A stretch of DNA of 53,685 bases from Acidobacteriaceae bacterium (lineage in GTDB: Bacteria; Acidobacteriota; Terriglobia; Terriglobales; Acidobacteriaceae). Positions 43,773 through 53,177 of the stretch are shown in pieces. The position numbers and the translations under genes were made by a program. Positions within the stretch are counted from its first letter, which is position 1. The number at the start of each line of letters is the position of its first letter. The notes beneath the pieces are model-generated. The model made no database searches, was not told where the DNA came from, and worked only from the letters and a program-made list of their open reading frames with translations. The stretch lies in NCBI GenBank assembly GCA_027452125.1, contig DAIDGZ010000086.1, positions 1-53,685 on the forward strand. Direction: 5' to 3'.

Positions 43773-45437
43773 TCAACCGCGCTGCTTGCGGTAGCGGCGG
43801 ATCAGGCTGTTCGTGGAGCTGTCGTGCCCGAGCGCTGGCTCCGTCGCGCTCTCCAACTCGGGAATGATGCGCTGCGCCAGCGCCTTGCCCAACTCAACGC
43901 CCCACTGGTCAAACGAGTTCACCTGCCAGATGATGCCCTGCGTGAAGACGCAGTGTTCGTACAGAGCAACCAGCTTGCCCAGCACCTCCGGCGTGAGCCG
44001 CTCGGCGAGAATCATGTTCGACGGGCGGTTGCCCTCAAAGACGCGATGCGGCACCAGCCAGTCCGGCGTGCCCTCGGCCTTCACCTGCTCAGGCGTCTTG
44101 CCAAAAGCCAGCGCCTCCGCCTGGGCAAAGACGTTGGCCATCAGCATGTCGTGATGGCGGCCAAGCTTGTTCAGCGTCTGCGAAAAGGCGATAAAGTCGC
44201 AGGGGATCAGGTTGGTGCCCTGATGAATCAGCTGATAGAAGGAGTGCTGGCCGTTCGTGCCCGGCTCGCCCCAGTAGATGGGGCCGGTCGCGTAGTCTAC
44301 CCGTGCACCGTCCAGCGTTACGGACTTGCCGTTGCTCTCCATCGTCAACTGCTGCAAATAGGCCGGGAAGCGCTTCAGATACTGCTCATAGGGCAGCACG
44401 GCGATGGTATGTGCGCCAAAGAAGTTGTTGTACCAGATGCCGAGCAACGCCAGCAGCACAGGCAGGTTGCGCTCGAAGGGCGCCGTGCGGAAGTGCTCGT
44501 CCATCTCGTGGAAACCCGCCAGCATGGCGCGGAAGTTCTCCGCTCCGATGGCCAGCATGGTCGAGAGCCCGATGGCTGAATCCATGGAGTAGCGCCCCCC
44601 GACCCAGTCCCAGAAGCCGAACATGTTGGCGGTGTCGATGCCAAACTTGCTCACCTCGGCGGCATTGGTAGAGACAGCCACAAAGTGCTTCGCGACAGAT
44701 GCCTCATCACCGCCCAGCCCAGCCAGCAGCCACGTGCGCGCCGAGTGCGCGTTGGTCATGGTCTCCAGCGTGGTGAAAGTCTTGGAGGAGACGATGAACA
44801 GCGTCTCCTGGGCGTCCAGATCATGCACCGCCTCGGCAAAGTCCGTGCCATCCACATTCGAAACAAAGCGGAAGGTCAGGCTGCGTTCGCTATAGTGACG
44901 CAGCGCCTCATAGGCCATCACCGGGCCCAGATCCGAGCCGCCGATGCCGATATTCACCACGTTGCGGATGCGCTTCCCGGTGTGCCCCTTCCACTCACCG
45001 CTGCGTACACGGCTCGCAAAAGCGGTCATCTTGTCCAGCACCTCGTGAACGTGCGGAACCACATCTTCGCCGTCCACCAGGATCGATGCACTACGAGGCG
45101 CGCGCAGCGCCGTGTGCAGCACTGCCCGCTTCTCCGTGATGTTGATCTTGTCGCCGCGGAACATGGCTTCTGTACGCTGGCGCAGCCCTGCTTCTTCGGC
45201 AAGCTTCAACAGGAGTTGCAGCGTCTCATCGGTCACGCGATTCTTGGAGTAGTCGAGGAACAACCCCGCACCCTCGGCGGTCATGCGCTCACCGCGCCCT
45301 GGGTCTGCCGCAAACAGTTCGCGCAGATGAGTGGCCCGCATCTGCCCGGCATGAGCCTCGAGCGCTTGCCAGGCCTTTGATCCACTGAGAGGCGTGTTCT
45401 TCTGCTCCTGGTTGCCGCTGCTGGAATTCAATGTCAT
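43773..45437 (-). CDS. pgi: glucose-6-phosphate isomerase
   Basis: 554 residues, long proteobacterial-type form. Interconverts glucose-6-P and fructose-6-[30 protein letters not shown] [33 protein letters not shown] and EGNRPSNMI are the active-site segments, and [11 protein letters not shown] ends the core. GGAGGAGAG precedes the ATG at 45437. Monocistronic by its surroundings. Confidence 0.97.
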   Translation of the reverse strand: MTLNSSSGNQEQKNTPLSGSKAWQALEAHAGQMRATHLRELFAADPGRGERMTAEGAGLFLDYSKNRVTDETLQLLLKLAEEAGLRQRTEAMFRGDKINITEKRAVLHTALRAPRSASILVDGEDVVPHVHEVLDKMTAFASRVRSGEWKGHTGKRIRNVVNIGIGGSDLGPVMAYEALRHYSERSLTFRFVSNVDGTDFAEAVHDLDAQETLFIVSSKTFTTLETMTNAHSARTWLLAGLGGDEASVAKHFVAVSTNAAEVSKFGIDTANMFGFWDWVGGRYSMDSAIGLSTMLAIGAENFRAMLAGFHEMDEHFRTAPFERNLPVLLALLGIWYNNFFGAHTIAVLPYEQYLKRFPAYLQQLTMESNGKSVTLDGARVDYATGPIYWGEPGTNGQHSFYQLIHQGTNLIPCDFIAFSQTLNKLGRHHDMLMANVFAQAEALAFGKTPEQVKAEGTPDWLVPHRVFEGNRPSNMILAERLTPEVLGKLVALYEHCVFTQGIIWQVNSFDQWGVELGKALAQRIIPELESATEPALGHDSSTNSLIRRYRKQRG

Positions 45438-45570
45438 CTCTCCTCCACGTCTATATGTTAAGTTGTCGCGATGAACAGGTGATCATAGCCCGATGCGCCT
45501 CACTGCGATCAGCGCGGGTGCGTGAGCAGAAAAATCAGCGCATCGAAATTAAGGTTGCAGGATAAGCCGC

Positions 45571-45849
45571 TTAATGGCCGCGCGTCAGGCGTTTGTTGCG
45601 CAACCACTTGGCCACACCCAGCGCGAGCAGCATCAAGCCGAAGGGAACGCACATCAAGGCCACGATCAGAGCCAGCCAGCCGCTGTTGGTGCTGGCGCCA
45701 GTGGGCGAAAAGCCACCGAAGGCCACCTGCAGCAGCACCGCGGCCAGGATGCCCGTGCCGAGCGTCCATGCGCCGCCTTGCAGCAGCTGCCGAGTACCGT
45801 CATCCGGCATGGCCGGCTGCGCCTGTGAGATGTTGCGCTGGGTTGCCAT
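45571..45849 (-). CDS. small two-helix membrane protein in the heme-O/cytochrome oxidase operon
   Basis: 92 residues with two hydrophobic helices (TGILAAVLLQVAFGGF region and WLALIVALMCVPFGLMLLA) and a basic C-terminus KWLRNKRLTRGH. It begins 11 bp after the DUF420 gene and ends its operon. Earlier sequence in the same frame belongs to other genes, so only this last part is real. I do not recognise a family; the place suggests a role in oxidase assembly. The start ATG at 45849 lacks a clear ribosome site. Confidence 0.65.
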   Translation of the reverse strand: MATQRNISQAQPAMPDDGTRQLLQGGAWTLGTGILAAVLLQVAFGGFSPTGASTNSGWLALIVALMCVPFGLMLLALGVAKWLRNKRLTRGH

Positions 45850-45860
45850 CGCGTGCCAGC

Positions 45861-46403
45861 CTATCCCTGCGCCAGCCGCAGCATGATGTAGGTGATCACG
45901 CCAGTGACCGAAACGTACAGCCACAGCGGAAAAGTCCACCGCGCCACCTTCCGGTGCTGCGGGATGCGCCCCGTGAGCGAGAAGAAAAAGGTAACCAGCA
46001 CCAGCGGCAGCGCCACCGTAGCCAGAATGATATGACTGGCCAGCAGAGGCAGGTACACCATGCGCAGCGGTGCCTGCAGCGGGTAACGTACATCTCCGTG
46101 CAAAGCGTGGTGCAGAATATAGCCCACCAGGAACAGTGTGGAGAATGCAAAGGCTGTCAGCATGGCCGCCCGATGCTGAGCGATGCGACGCGCGCGGATG
46201 AAGGTATAGCCAATCAGCAGCGAGGTTGCCGCCAGGCCATTCATTAGCGCATTCAGCGCGGGCAGAAATGCGTACTGCGTACTCGATGCCGCAGCCGGAT
46301 GGACATAGATCAACCAGAAGAGAAAGATGGTTGCCGCCGCGCTGATGGCCAGAATCGCGGCAATCGCCGGACGGGTGTTGGTTGCGGGAGCAGCGGTCCT
46401 CAT
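45861..46403 (-). CDS. DUF420 (CtaM/YozB-like) membrane protein
   Basis: 180 residues, about five membrane helices. HPAAASSTQYAFLPALNALMNG (core LPALNALMNG), RARRIAQHRAAMLTAF, HHALHGDV and SHIILATVALPLVL are family marks, with several conserved histidines in or near helices. In Gram-positive bacteria CtaM is needed for cytochrome oxidase maturation, and the gene's place 27 bp behind ctaB agrees. GGAAGGGGAA precedes the ATG at 46403. Confidence 0.88.
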   Translation of the reverse strand: MRTAAPATNTRPAIAAILAISAAATIFLFWLIYVHPAAASSTQYAFLPALNALMNGLAATSLLIGYTFIRARRIAQHRAAMLTAFAFSTLFLVGYILHHALHGDVRYPLQAPLRMVYLPLLASHIILATVALPLVLVTFFFSLTGRIPQHRKVARWTFPLWLYVSVTGVITYIMLRLAQG

Positions 46404-46430
46404 CTCGTTCCCCTTCCGGTAGCTCAGCCC

Positions 46431-47432
46431 TTAGCGCGTCGCTACCGCACACAACATCAGCGTAGTGAACAACAGCGGCAGATAGATCACGCTCACCTTG
46501 AGCAGATCGCGCGCCAGCATCCGGCTCTCGGTCGGTGTCTCCGCGCGCAGAATCCAGCCAAACCGGATCGTGTATCCCAGATAGAGCAGGCCCAGTGCCG
46601 TGGCCAGCACGGCATATGTAACGCCCGTCATGCCCAGCCACCAGGGCGCCAGGCTCACCGGAATCATTAGCACCGCATAGAACAGCGCCTCTACCACCGT
46701 GGAGTAGCCGTCCGGCTGCACGACAGGCAGCATTCGGATACCAGCCTTGGCATAGTCCTCACGGTAGAGCCAGGCAATCGACATGAAATGCGGGAATTGC
46801 CAAACGAACAGGATCGCAAACAGGGCCACAGCTGGCCACTCAATACGCCCACGCGCAGCCGTCCAGCCCAGCATGGGGCCCATCGCTCCGGGAAACGCTC
46901 CGATAAATGTCGCCAGCGTAGTCACCCGCTTCAGCGGTGTGTAAATTGCCACGTAGGTAAACGCCGTCAGCAATGCCAGCGCCACGGTGAGCAGGTTGGT
47001 ATGCAACAGCAGCCACAGCGCTCCCAGCCCAAGCGCGCCCAGGCCGGCAACAATCCCCTGTAATAGCGTGAATCGGCCCGAGGCCAGCGGGCGATTGGCC
47101 GTGCGCGTCATCAGCGCATCCGTGGTCCGCTCCAGAGCCTGGTTCAGTGCCCCTGCTCCCGCAGAAACCATTCCAATGCCCATCAGGGCGTCCAGCAGGC
47201 CGCGTTGCAAGCTACTGATGCCCGACTGCATGGAGCCCAAATAGAAGCCGCCCCAGCCCGTAACCAGCACCAGGCCAACTACTTTTACTTTGAACAGTTC
47301 GCGGAGATCCTGTATCAGCGTCGCCGTAGCCCCCGGCTCGGGACGGTGCAAGTGTGCGTGCGGGTGCGCTGCGCTGTCCAGCGAGTGCGCGGCAAGCTCC
47401 GCCGGCGGTACGGCCTGGGATACAGGACTCAT
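46431..47432 (-). CDS. ctaB: protoheme IX farnesyltransferase (heme O synthase)
   Basis: 333 residues, UbiA-type membrane prenyltransferase that adds a farnesyl group to heme B. The first Asp-rich site is NQALERTTDALMTRTANRPL, with the ctaB-specific MxRTxxRP. FVWQFPHFMSIAW is the second signature, and the YTPLKRVT loop is also typical. About nine helices. There is a His-rich N-terminus (AAHPHAHLHR) of unknown role. The ATG at 47432 has only a distant GAGG. First gene of a three-gene oxidase-biogenesis operon. The oxidase subunits are not in the window. Confidence 0.95.
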   Translation of the reverse strand: MSPVSQAVPPAELAAHSLDSAAHPHAHLHRPEPGATATLIQDLRELFKVKVVGLVLVTGWGGFYLGSMQSGISSLQRGLLDALMGIGMVSAGAGALNQALERTTDALMTRTANRPLASGRFTLLQGIVAGLGALGLGALWLLLHTNLLTVALALLTAFTYVAIYTPLKRVTTLATFIGAFPGAMGPMLGWTAARGRIEWPAVALFAILFVWQFPHFMSIAWLYREDYAKAGIRMLPVVQPDGYSTVVEALFYAVLMIPVSLAPWWLGMTGVTYAVLATALGLLYLGYTIRFGWILRAETPTESRMLARDLLKVSVIYLPLLFTTLMLCAVATR

Positions 47433-47558
47433 CAGGAGAGGGAAAGACCTCGACGCCAGAAGCTTCCGCTTCCGCCTTCATTTCCGATCATATCAAGCCA
47501 TGCCCTGGCGCAGGCTAACCCGCCGCCAGGGCCGATGCGATGCCATGAACATTCAGAA

Positions 47559-49097
47559 CTAAGCGCGCAGCGTCAACTGCAACCCGCTGCCTCTTGGCAC
47601 GGTCACCGTATGCTTGCCACCCTTCAGCGCAGCCTTCCCACCCGGCGCAATGTGGGCCTCGCGGCTGTCCAGCGCCGGAGCTTTCAGCGTCTCCGCCATC
47701 ACGGCACCGCTCTTGCCGCTGCCAAAGTCCACCGTAAGCGTCAGATCCTTCTCGGCGTCCTTGTTCAGCACCACCAGGCGGGTCTCTCCATTAGCCAGCT
47801 TTCCAGCGTAGGCAGTGGCGTCCACGCCCGCGGCTTGGAGTGTGGCCGTCAAGTCGGCGTCCACCAGCGTCCCCCCGCTAAGCGCCCCGGCAAACTTCAG
47901 ACCATAGGCCACTGGCTGCAGCACATACTTGTCGCCGAAGGTACCGATGGGCGTGTAGAAGGGATGCGGATGCGTGGCAATCTGCTCTACTGTAGCGCCC
48001 GCATCCTTCAGCAGCACGTCCCCCGGCAGGAAACCGCCAACCGAGTTGGCCACCGACTGACCGGTACCGCCGTGCAGGTTGATGCCTGAGTAGTTGTTCC
48101 GTGCCAACAGCAGCGAGTAATCCGCTGACCACAGCGCCGCCGCAAACACATCGGAGACGCCTGGCTTGCCGCCACGGTAGCAGGTGTTGCCCTCGGTCAT
48201 GCGCACCCGCACCCCCATCTTGTGCGCGGCGGCCGTGGCCGTATCCGCCATCTTCTGCACCCGGGTCATGGCGGACTCCTTCAACAAATTCGTGATATTG
48301 ACCGCCGGATTGGTGGCTGGCCCGCCAAAGTAGTAATGATGCGTCAGCGTCGTCACGTGCGGCGGATTCTCCACGCTCGGCCACATCTCCGCGATCTCCG
48401 TCAGCCAGTTCACGGCTGAGGCCACATCCGGCATGCCAAACTTCGCATCGGGCACCTTGACGGTAATAGCCCGCGCCAGCGTCAGCCACTCCTGCAGATA
48501 CGTCTTGGCCGACCACGTCTTGGGGTCGCGCAGATGGCGGTTGAACATGTCCACTTCATTGCCGATCTGGAAATACTGCAACCGGCGACCCAGCGTTTTT
48601 GCCACAAACTCAGCCTCCGCAGCGGCCCGCTCCGGAGTATTGGTCCCCATACCGATGCCGTAGAGGCAGGTCCACCCCGTCGCCTCCAGGAACTCCGCCA
48701 GGTTGCGCACGGCCTCCGCGGTAATAGCGTAGTACTGCGGCTTGGGCTCGCCTACCACCTCGCGCGTCTCCGGGTGTTTGGGCTCTGGCGACTCCGGCGT
48801 CGGCTTCCACCACTCAAACTCGCTGGTGTTTCCGCCCAGGCGCAAAACACCGTGCGTGGAAAGCTCGCGGAACGCATGAATCAGCCCGGTGTTCGCCCGC
48901 GAAAAGAAGGTAGGATCTGCGAGCTGCTGCACCTCGTAGGAGAGGCCTACAAAGTCGTCTGGCATGTGCGGTCCCGTGGCCTCAGCGGGAATGCTTAGGG
49001 TGGCCTGTACGGCGCCCTGTGCCTGTGCCCCCAGGCGTGCGGCGGCTGCGGTCATGGCGGCGGTGGCAAGAAAACTGCGGCGGCTGATCTCGGTCAT
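47559..49097 (-). CDS. Tat-exported GH79-type glycosidase (beta-glucuronidase-like)
   Basis: 512 residues. SRRSFLATAAMTAAAARLG is a twin-arginine signal. FVGLSYEVQQLADPTFF, LRLGGNTSEFEWW, FQIGNEVDMF (acid/base Glu) and VRMTEGNTCY (nucleophile Glu) outline the catalytic barrel; a beta-sandwich follows from about 410. It resembles the GH79 beta-glucuronidase known from Acidobacterium capsulatum. AAGGA lies upstream of the ATG at 49097 but rather far. Probably trims glucuronic acid from plant or microbial polysaccharides in the periplasm. The bond specificity is inferred. Confidence 0.85.
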   Translation of the reverse strand: MTEISRRSFLATAAMTAAAARLGAQAQGAVQATLSIPAEATGPHMPDDFVGLSYEVQQLADPTFFSRANTGLIHAFRELSTHGVLRLGGNTSEFEWWKPTPESPEPKHPETREVVGEPKPQYYAITAEAVRNLAEFLEATGWTCLYGIGMGTNTPERAAAEAEFVAKTLGRRLQYFQIGNEVDMFNRHLRDPKTWSAKTYLQEWLTLARAITVKVPDAKFGMPDVASAVNWLTEIAEMWPSVENPPHVTTLTHHYYFGGPATNPAVNITNLLKESAMTRVQKMADTATAAAHKMGVRVRMTEGNTCYRGGKPGVSDVFAAALWSADYSLLLARNNYSGINLHGGTGQSVANSVGGFLPGDVLLKDAGATVEQIATHPHPFYTPIGTFGDKYVLQPVAYGLKFAGALSGGTLVDADLTATLQAAGVDATAYAGKLANGETRLVVLNKDAEKDLTLTVDFGSGKSGAVMAETLKAPALDSREAHIAPGGKAALKGGKHTVTVPRGSGLQLTLRA

Positions 49098-49181
49098 GGC
49101 GTTCGTTCCATCCTTGCGTAATGTGCTGTCAAAAAGGACTTACCAGTATAGTGCGCGCCATGCCTGACCTGTCTTTGCGCA

Positions 49182-49733
49182 TTACTCCCGGCTCGTTCCT
49201 GCCGCCTGCATCACCGCCTCAACTACCTCATCGGGCGTTAGTTGGTCCACGGCAATGTTCACGTGAGCCATGCGGTACAGAGGCAGACGTCGTTCGTAGC
49301 GCCGGGACAGGTTGGCTGCATCGGCCAAAATGGGGCGAGTATGCTCGGTGCCGCCGCAGCGCTGCAGGGTGGTAGCCAGTTCCACCTCCAGGTGCACCAG
49401 CAGAGTCCCCTCGCCTCGCAACAGCAGATTCCGCGTCGCCGCCGTCTCAATGGCTCCGCCTCCCAGCGCCAGCACCAGGCCATCCTCGCGAGCCAACCGC
49501 GCAATCACATCATGTTCGCGCTCGCGAAAAGCAGGTTCGCCATAGCGGGCAAAGAACTCGGTAATCGGCATCCCCGCCTCGGCCTCAAACACGTCATCGG
49601 CGTCGATAAACCGCCAGCCCAGCCGCTGCGCCAGTCGCGGTCCTACGGTGCTCTTCCCCGACCCCATAAAGCCGGTCAGCACAATCCGCCGCGGCCAATC
49701 CATTCTGTTGTGTACGTCACTCTGCATTTTCAT
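49182..49733 (-). CDS. aroK: shikimate kinase
   Basis: 183 residues. Phosphorylates shikimate in aromatic amino acid synthesis. Walker A is GFMGSGKSTVG; FIDADDVFEAEAGMPITEFF gives the shikimate-binding Asp; FREREHDV and LALGGGAI follow; RRLPLYRMA is the adenine-binding end. Full length. The start could be ATG 49733, 49727 or 49703; none has a clear site. It follows the EamA gene by 24 bp, so the two are probably one transcript. Confidence 0.95.
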   Translation of the reverse strand: MKMQSDVHNRMDWPRRIVLTGFMGSGKSTVGPRLAQRLGWRFIDADDVFEAEAGMPITEFFARYGEPAFREREHDVIARLAREDGLVLALGGGAIETAATRNLLLRGEGTLLVHLEVELATTLQRCGGTEHTRPILADAANLSRRYERRLPLYRMAHVNIAVDQLTPDEVVEAVMQAAGTSRE

Positions 49734-49757
49734 CAGTATAGGGATGCCGGGGCAGTC

Positions 49758-50177
49758 TTATCCCAGAACCATCACTACAGCACCGGCCGTAATCAGCAGG
49801 CCGCCAACGATCTCCCAGGCGGAAAGGCGCTCGCCCAGAAAAAGGCAGGCAAACAGCATCACCAGCGGCACGCTCATCTTGTCCAGCGGTGCCACGCGTG
49901 AGGCCGGTCCCAGTTGCAAGGCGCGAAAATAGCACAGCCAGGAGAGTCCCGTGGCAATGCCTGACAGGGTGAGAAACAACACCGCCCGCCGGTCGAGAAG
50001 ACGAATCTCGCTATGCTTGCCGAGCGCCAGCGCGATGCCCCAGGTAAACACCACCACTACGCTCGTGCGCAGCGCCGTGGCTAGGTTTGAGTCCACATGC
50101 GCCACGCCCACCTTCGCCAATAACGCCGTTGCGGCGGCAAACACAGCGGCCAGCAATGCCCATCCAATCCAACTCAT
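49758..50177 (-). CDS. EamA-family single-domain membrane transporter
   Basis: 139 residues with five hydrophobic helices, one EamA repeat. It would need to pair as a dimer. SWIGWALLAAVFAAATALLAKVG opens the family (core ALLAKVGV), and APLDKMSVPLVMLFA and LGERLSAWEIVGGLLITAGA end it. I chose ATG 50177 because family members begin MSWI; ATG 50210 is the longer choice. The neighbour aroK is the likely second gene. The substrate is unknown. Confidence 0.82.
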   Translation of the reverse strand: MSWIGWALLAAVFAAATALLAKVGVAHVDSNLATALRTSVVVVFTWGIALALGKHSEIRLLDRRAVLFLTLSGIATGLSWLCYFRALQLGPASRVAPLDKMSVPLVMLFACLFLGERLSAWEIVGGLLITAGAVVMVLG

Positions 50178-50289
50178 GCTATCTATGCTACGGGCATTCG
50201 CCTCCCCCATCCGTATTTGATGTCATTTCCGTGGCAATCCGGACGACCATTCGCCGCCAGGGCGCTGAGCCGCACGGTAAGATACCTGC

Positions 50290-50811
50290 ATGCGCAGTTT
50301 TGCTCTTGTGCCGCTTGCCGCCGCACTTTTTGGCCTCTCCGCCTGCGGCTATCACACGCTCGGCGCGGCCACCCATCTACCTCCCAATGTACGTACCCTT
50401 GCCGTGCCCGTCTTCGCCACCCAGACCAACAACTATCACTCTGAGGTGGTGATGACCGACGCCGTCATCCACGAACTGGCGGCACGCACCAGCTTCCGCG
50501 TCGAGCCCAAGAACGATCCCGAAGCCGATGCCACTCTACACGGCACCATTCTGCGCCAGATCGTCACCCCGCTCACCTACAACTCGTCGACACAGCAGTC
50601 CTCCAGCTTTCTGGTTACCATGCTCGTCTCCGTCAAGCTCACCGGGCGCGACGGCAAAGTGCTCTACCAGAATCCCCGCTACGTCTACCGCCAGCAGTAC
50701 CAGTCCACAACGACGCTGCCGACCTTCCTGCAGGAAGACCCTGCCGCCGTCGAACGGCTTTCACGCGACTTCGCCCAGCAGCTGGTTGCTGACATCCTTG
50801 AGGGTTTCTAG
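50290..50811 (+). CDS. lptE: LptE-like LPS-assembly lipoprotein
   Basis: 173 residues. The signal peptide ends LSAC with the lipidated Cys at 19, followed by GYH as is usual for LptE. VRTLAVPVFATQTNNYHSE and VLYQNPRYVYRQQY fit the fold. The protein would plug the LptD barrel in the outer membrane. It is followed by holA, an order also found in E. coli, and this supports the call. Divergent from the EamA-aroK pair. Confidence 0.88.
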   Translation: MRSFALVPLAAALFGLSACGYHTLGAATHLPPNVRTLAVPVFATQTNNYHSEVVMTDAVIHELAARTSFRVEPKNDPEADATLHGTILRQIVTPLTYNSSTQQSSSFLVTMLVSVKLTGRDGKVLYQNPRYVYRQQYQSTTTLPTFLQEDPAAVERLSRDFAQQLVADILEGF

Positions 50812-50917
50812 CCCCCTTTCCACAGCGCTCTGTTGAAAAGAAGCTGGTTTCCATCCGCCGAACGGGATATCCTGAAAACCGCATGGCCGATGTACGCATA
50901 GCCCGGAGGCAGTCCCA

Positions 50918-52126
50918 TTGAGCGATGCGCGTGGTCTAGATTCTGCTCCGCATGCGCCCAGGACAGGCGCGTCGGGCCCCCGGAGCTTCGGAGCTGCCGG
51001 CCGCTTTGTGGCGGAAATGGAAGCCGCGGCAACCGGACAAGGTCAGCTGCGCGCAGGCTACGTATTGGTTGGCGATGAAATCTTCCTGCTCGACCGCTGC
51101 CGTGCTGCTGTGCTCAAGGCCTTTGTGCCACCCGATCTGCGCGACTTCTGCCTCTCCGATCTGGATCTGGCCAGCACGTCCATCTTTGAGGTTCTGGACC
51201 GCGCACAGACTCCGTCGTTGATGGCGCCATTTCAGGTGATCTTTGTACGCGGGGTGCGTTCGCTCTACTCGCGCGGCGCAAAGAAAGACGAATTTGCCGC
51301 ACTCGACCGCTACTTTCGCTCACCCAATCCACAAGCACTCATGATCTTCGTAGCCGACTTCCTTCACATTCCCAGTGACGTACGCCGCATGGACATGGAG
51401 GACAAGAACCGCTTTGAGCGGCTGAAAGAGACTCTCGGCGAGCATTGCGCCATGATTGAACTGGCCCGCGTGAACGAGGAAGATGCCATGCGCTGGGTGG
51501 TCGCCGCTGCGCAGGACTCCGGAGTGCGCGTGGAGCCGGATGCCGCGCGCGAGCTGGTTGATGCTCTCGGGGCAGACATGATGCTCATTGCCTCGGAGTT
51601 GGAGAAGTTGCTGCTCTACGCGCTCGATCGCGGGCGCATCACTTTGGGCGATGTGGAAACCATGGTTCTCGCTGCCAAGCAGCGTTCGCTGTACGAGCTC
51701 ACAGACGCCATCAGTCAGCATGACCGCGCCCGGGCTCTGGCGTTATTGCACGGCCTGCTGAACAGTTCCGACGCAGGCGAAGACGCCGCCATCGGCCATC
51801 TCTACATGCTGGCCCGCACCTTCCGCCAGATGCTCGTGATCCTGGAAAAGAACGTGCGCGACTCCCGCGCCATCTGGCAGGCGCTGTGGCAGGGTTTCCG
51901 CATGCCGCCCTTTGCTGCCGATGACCTCATCCGTCAGGCGCGCCGCTACAAGAATCGTCGCGATCTGACGCGTGCGCTGCGCCTCGTTGCGCGCGCGGAT
52001 CTGGAGTTGCGCTCCTCGCCGCCTGACAAGCGCTTGGTGCTGGAGCGCCTGGTCTACGACTTGGCTTCGGAGCCCAAGCCGCATGCATCCGCCTGGGCCC
52101 CCGTGCAACTCTCCTTCGAAAGCTGA
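50918..52126 (+). CDS. holA: DNA polymerase III subunit delta
   Basis: 402 residues; the clamp-loader subunit that opens the sliding clamp. YVLVGDEIFLLDR, IFVRGVRSLYSRGAK, LVDALGADMMLIASELEKL and the three-domain layout match HolA. The N-terminus carries about 40 extra residues rich in Ala, Gly and Pro. The start is TTG at 50918 with GGAGG 9 bp upstream. It lies 106 bp behind lptE. Confidence 0.93.
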   Translation: MSDARGLDSAPHAPRTGASGPRSFGAAGRFVAEMEAAATGQGQLRAGYVLVGDEIFLLDRCRAAVLKAFVPPDLRDFCLSDLDLASTSIFEVLDRAQTPSLMAPFQVIFVRGVRSLYSRGAKKDEFAALDRYFRSPNPQALMIFVADFLHIPSDVRRMDMEDKNRFERLKETLGEHCAMIELARVNEEDAMRWVVAAAQDSGVRVEPDAARELVDALGADMMLIASELEKLLLYALDRGRITLGDVETMVLAAKQRSLYELTDAISQHDRARALALLHGLLNSSDAGEDAAIGHLYMLARTFRQMLVILEKNVRDSRAIWQALWQGFRMPPFAADDLIRQARRYKNRRDLTRALRLVARADLELRSSPPDKRLVLERLVYDLASEPKPHASAWAPVQLSFES

Positions 52127-52130
52127 TGAC

Positions 52131-52538
52131 TCAACGGACCAGCCCCTTGTTCAGCCACGGCCCATACTCCTTGTCTTCCTTCTCGATGTGCGTGGTGAGC
52201 CAGTCGCGCAAGAAGTTCATGAGCTGGATATTCACCGTGCTCTCCCCCCTTTTGTACTTCTCCGCAAAGTCCTCTACTTGCTTGGTCAGGTCATGATGCT
52301 TGATCCGGTGCATGGCCAGCCCCGGATATTTGGCTGCGGCCATCAGCGCCTCTTCAGCCACAAAGTGACTGCGCGTGTAGCTCACCAGTTTGGTCAGAAG
52401 CGAGCCAACCACGCTCTGCGCCTGGCCCTTCATCATCGCATCGTGCAATTCGTTCAGGATGTTGAACAATGTGGTGTGCTGTGCATCCAGGCTTTGTACG
52501 CCCACGGAATACTTGCTGCTCCAGGTTAAAAGCGCCAT
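52131..52538 (-). CDS. bacteriohemerythrin 1
   Basis: 135-residue single-domain, diiron O2-binding protein. All seven ligand positions are present: LDAQHTTLF (His), SHFVAEEALM (His, Glu), HRIKHHDL (two His), HIEKEDKEY (His, Asp). GGAGGAG lies 6 bp before the ATG at 52538; the longer frame has no site. The gene lies just before a second hemerythrin gene and converges with holA. Likely an oxygen store, sensor or carrier. Confidence 0.95.
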   Translation of the reverse strand: MALLTWSSKYSVGVQSLDAQHTTLFNILNELHDAMMKGQAQSVVGSLLTKLVSYTRSHFVAEEALMAAAKYPGLAMHRIKHHDLTKQVEDFAEKYKRGESTVNIQLMNFLRDWLTTHIEKEDKEYGPWLNKGLVR

Positions 52539-52623
52539 GCATCTCCTCCACCGGCGAGTCCCGCCAGTTATAGGAGACATCGGCATGCCGCAGAAAAGCT
52601 TCAGTGCATGTTTTCCGGTGCGC

Positions 52624-53031
52624 TCAACTCACGCCACGCGCATTCAACCATCCTCCATACTCCCGATCCATTCGATCAACATGCAGGACAAACCTCTCGC
52701 GTAGGCCATTCAGCAGCGGGCGCAGAGGCGTACCATCGCCTAGGTGCAGGTGCTGCGCCGCCTGCTGCATCTGTTCCAGAATGGTCCGGTGCTCCGCGCA
52801 ATGTCTCCCCAGGGCAGGAAAGCCGTTTCTCATCAGCAGTTGCTCCTCGCTATGAAAGTGCATCCGCGTAAACTCGATCAGCCGGTCCAACACCTCGCAC
52901 AGCTCTGCACGGCTGCTGCCGCGCATCACAGCCAACCGCAGTTCGTTCATGGTGTCCATGAGAATGCCGTGCTGGTCGTCCATGGCCCGCACGCCCACCG
53001 TACACGCATGGTTCCAGGTCAATAGCGTCAC
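52624..53031 (-). CDS. bacteriohemerythrin 2
   Basis: 135 residues, the same length as its neighbour and clearly its paralogue. Ligands: MDDQHGILM, MHFHSEEQLL, HCAEHRTI and HVDRMDREY. The sequences differ enough (the second is richer in Arg) to suggest an old duplication. The start is GTG at 53031 with GGAG 7 bp upstream. Gap to the next gene 85 bp; one transcript is likely. Confidence 0.95.
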   Translation of the reverse strand: MTLLTWNHACTVGVRAMDDQHGILMDTMNELRLAVMRGSSRAELCEVLDRLIEFTRMHFHSEEQLLMRNGFPALGRHCAEHRTILEQMQQAAQHLHLGDGTPLRPLLNGLRERFVLHVDRMDREYGGWLNARGVS

Positions 53032-53177
53032 CGCTTTTCTCCGCTCGCTTCAACTGAGATATCGGCAACACCGCCTGCATACCACAGTGAATTTGCGTCG
53101 CAGATGACCATGGTTTGCCCCGAAACATCAGCCACAACTCTGCTTACTCGCGCCGCACGTTGCACAATGGAAGCTGC

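Noticed and set aside
45850-46641. N-terminal 264 codons of a 356-codon minus-strand frame
   Set aside because: This part overlaps ctaB and DUF420 in another frame. Only the last 92 codons, after the internal ATG at 45849, look like a protein.
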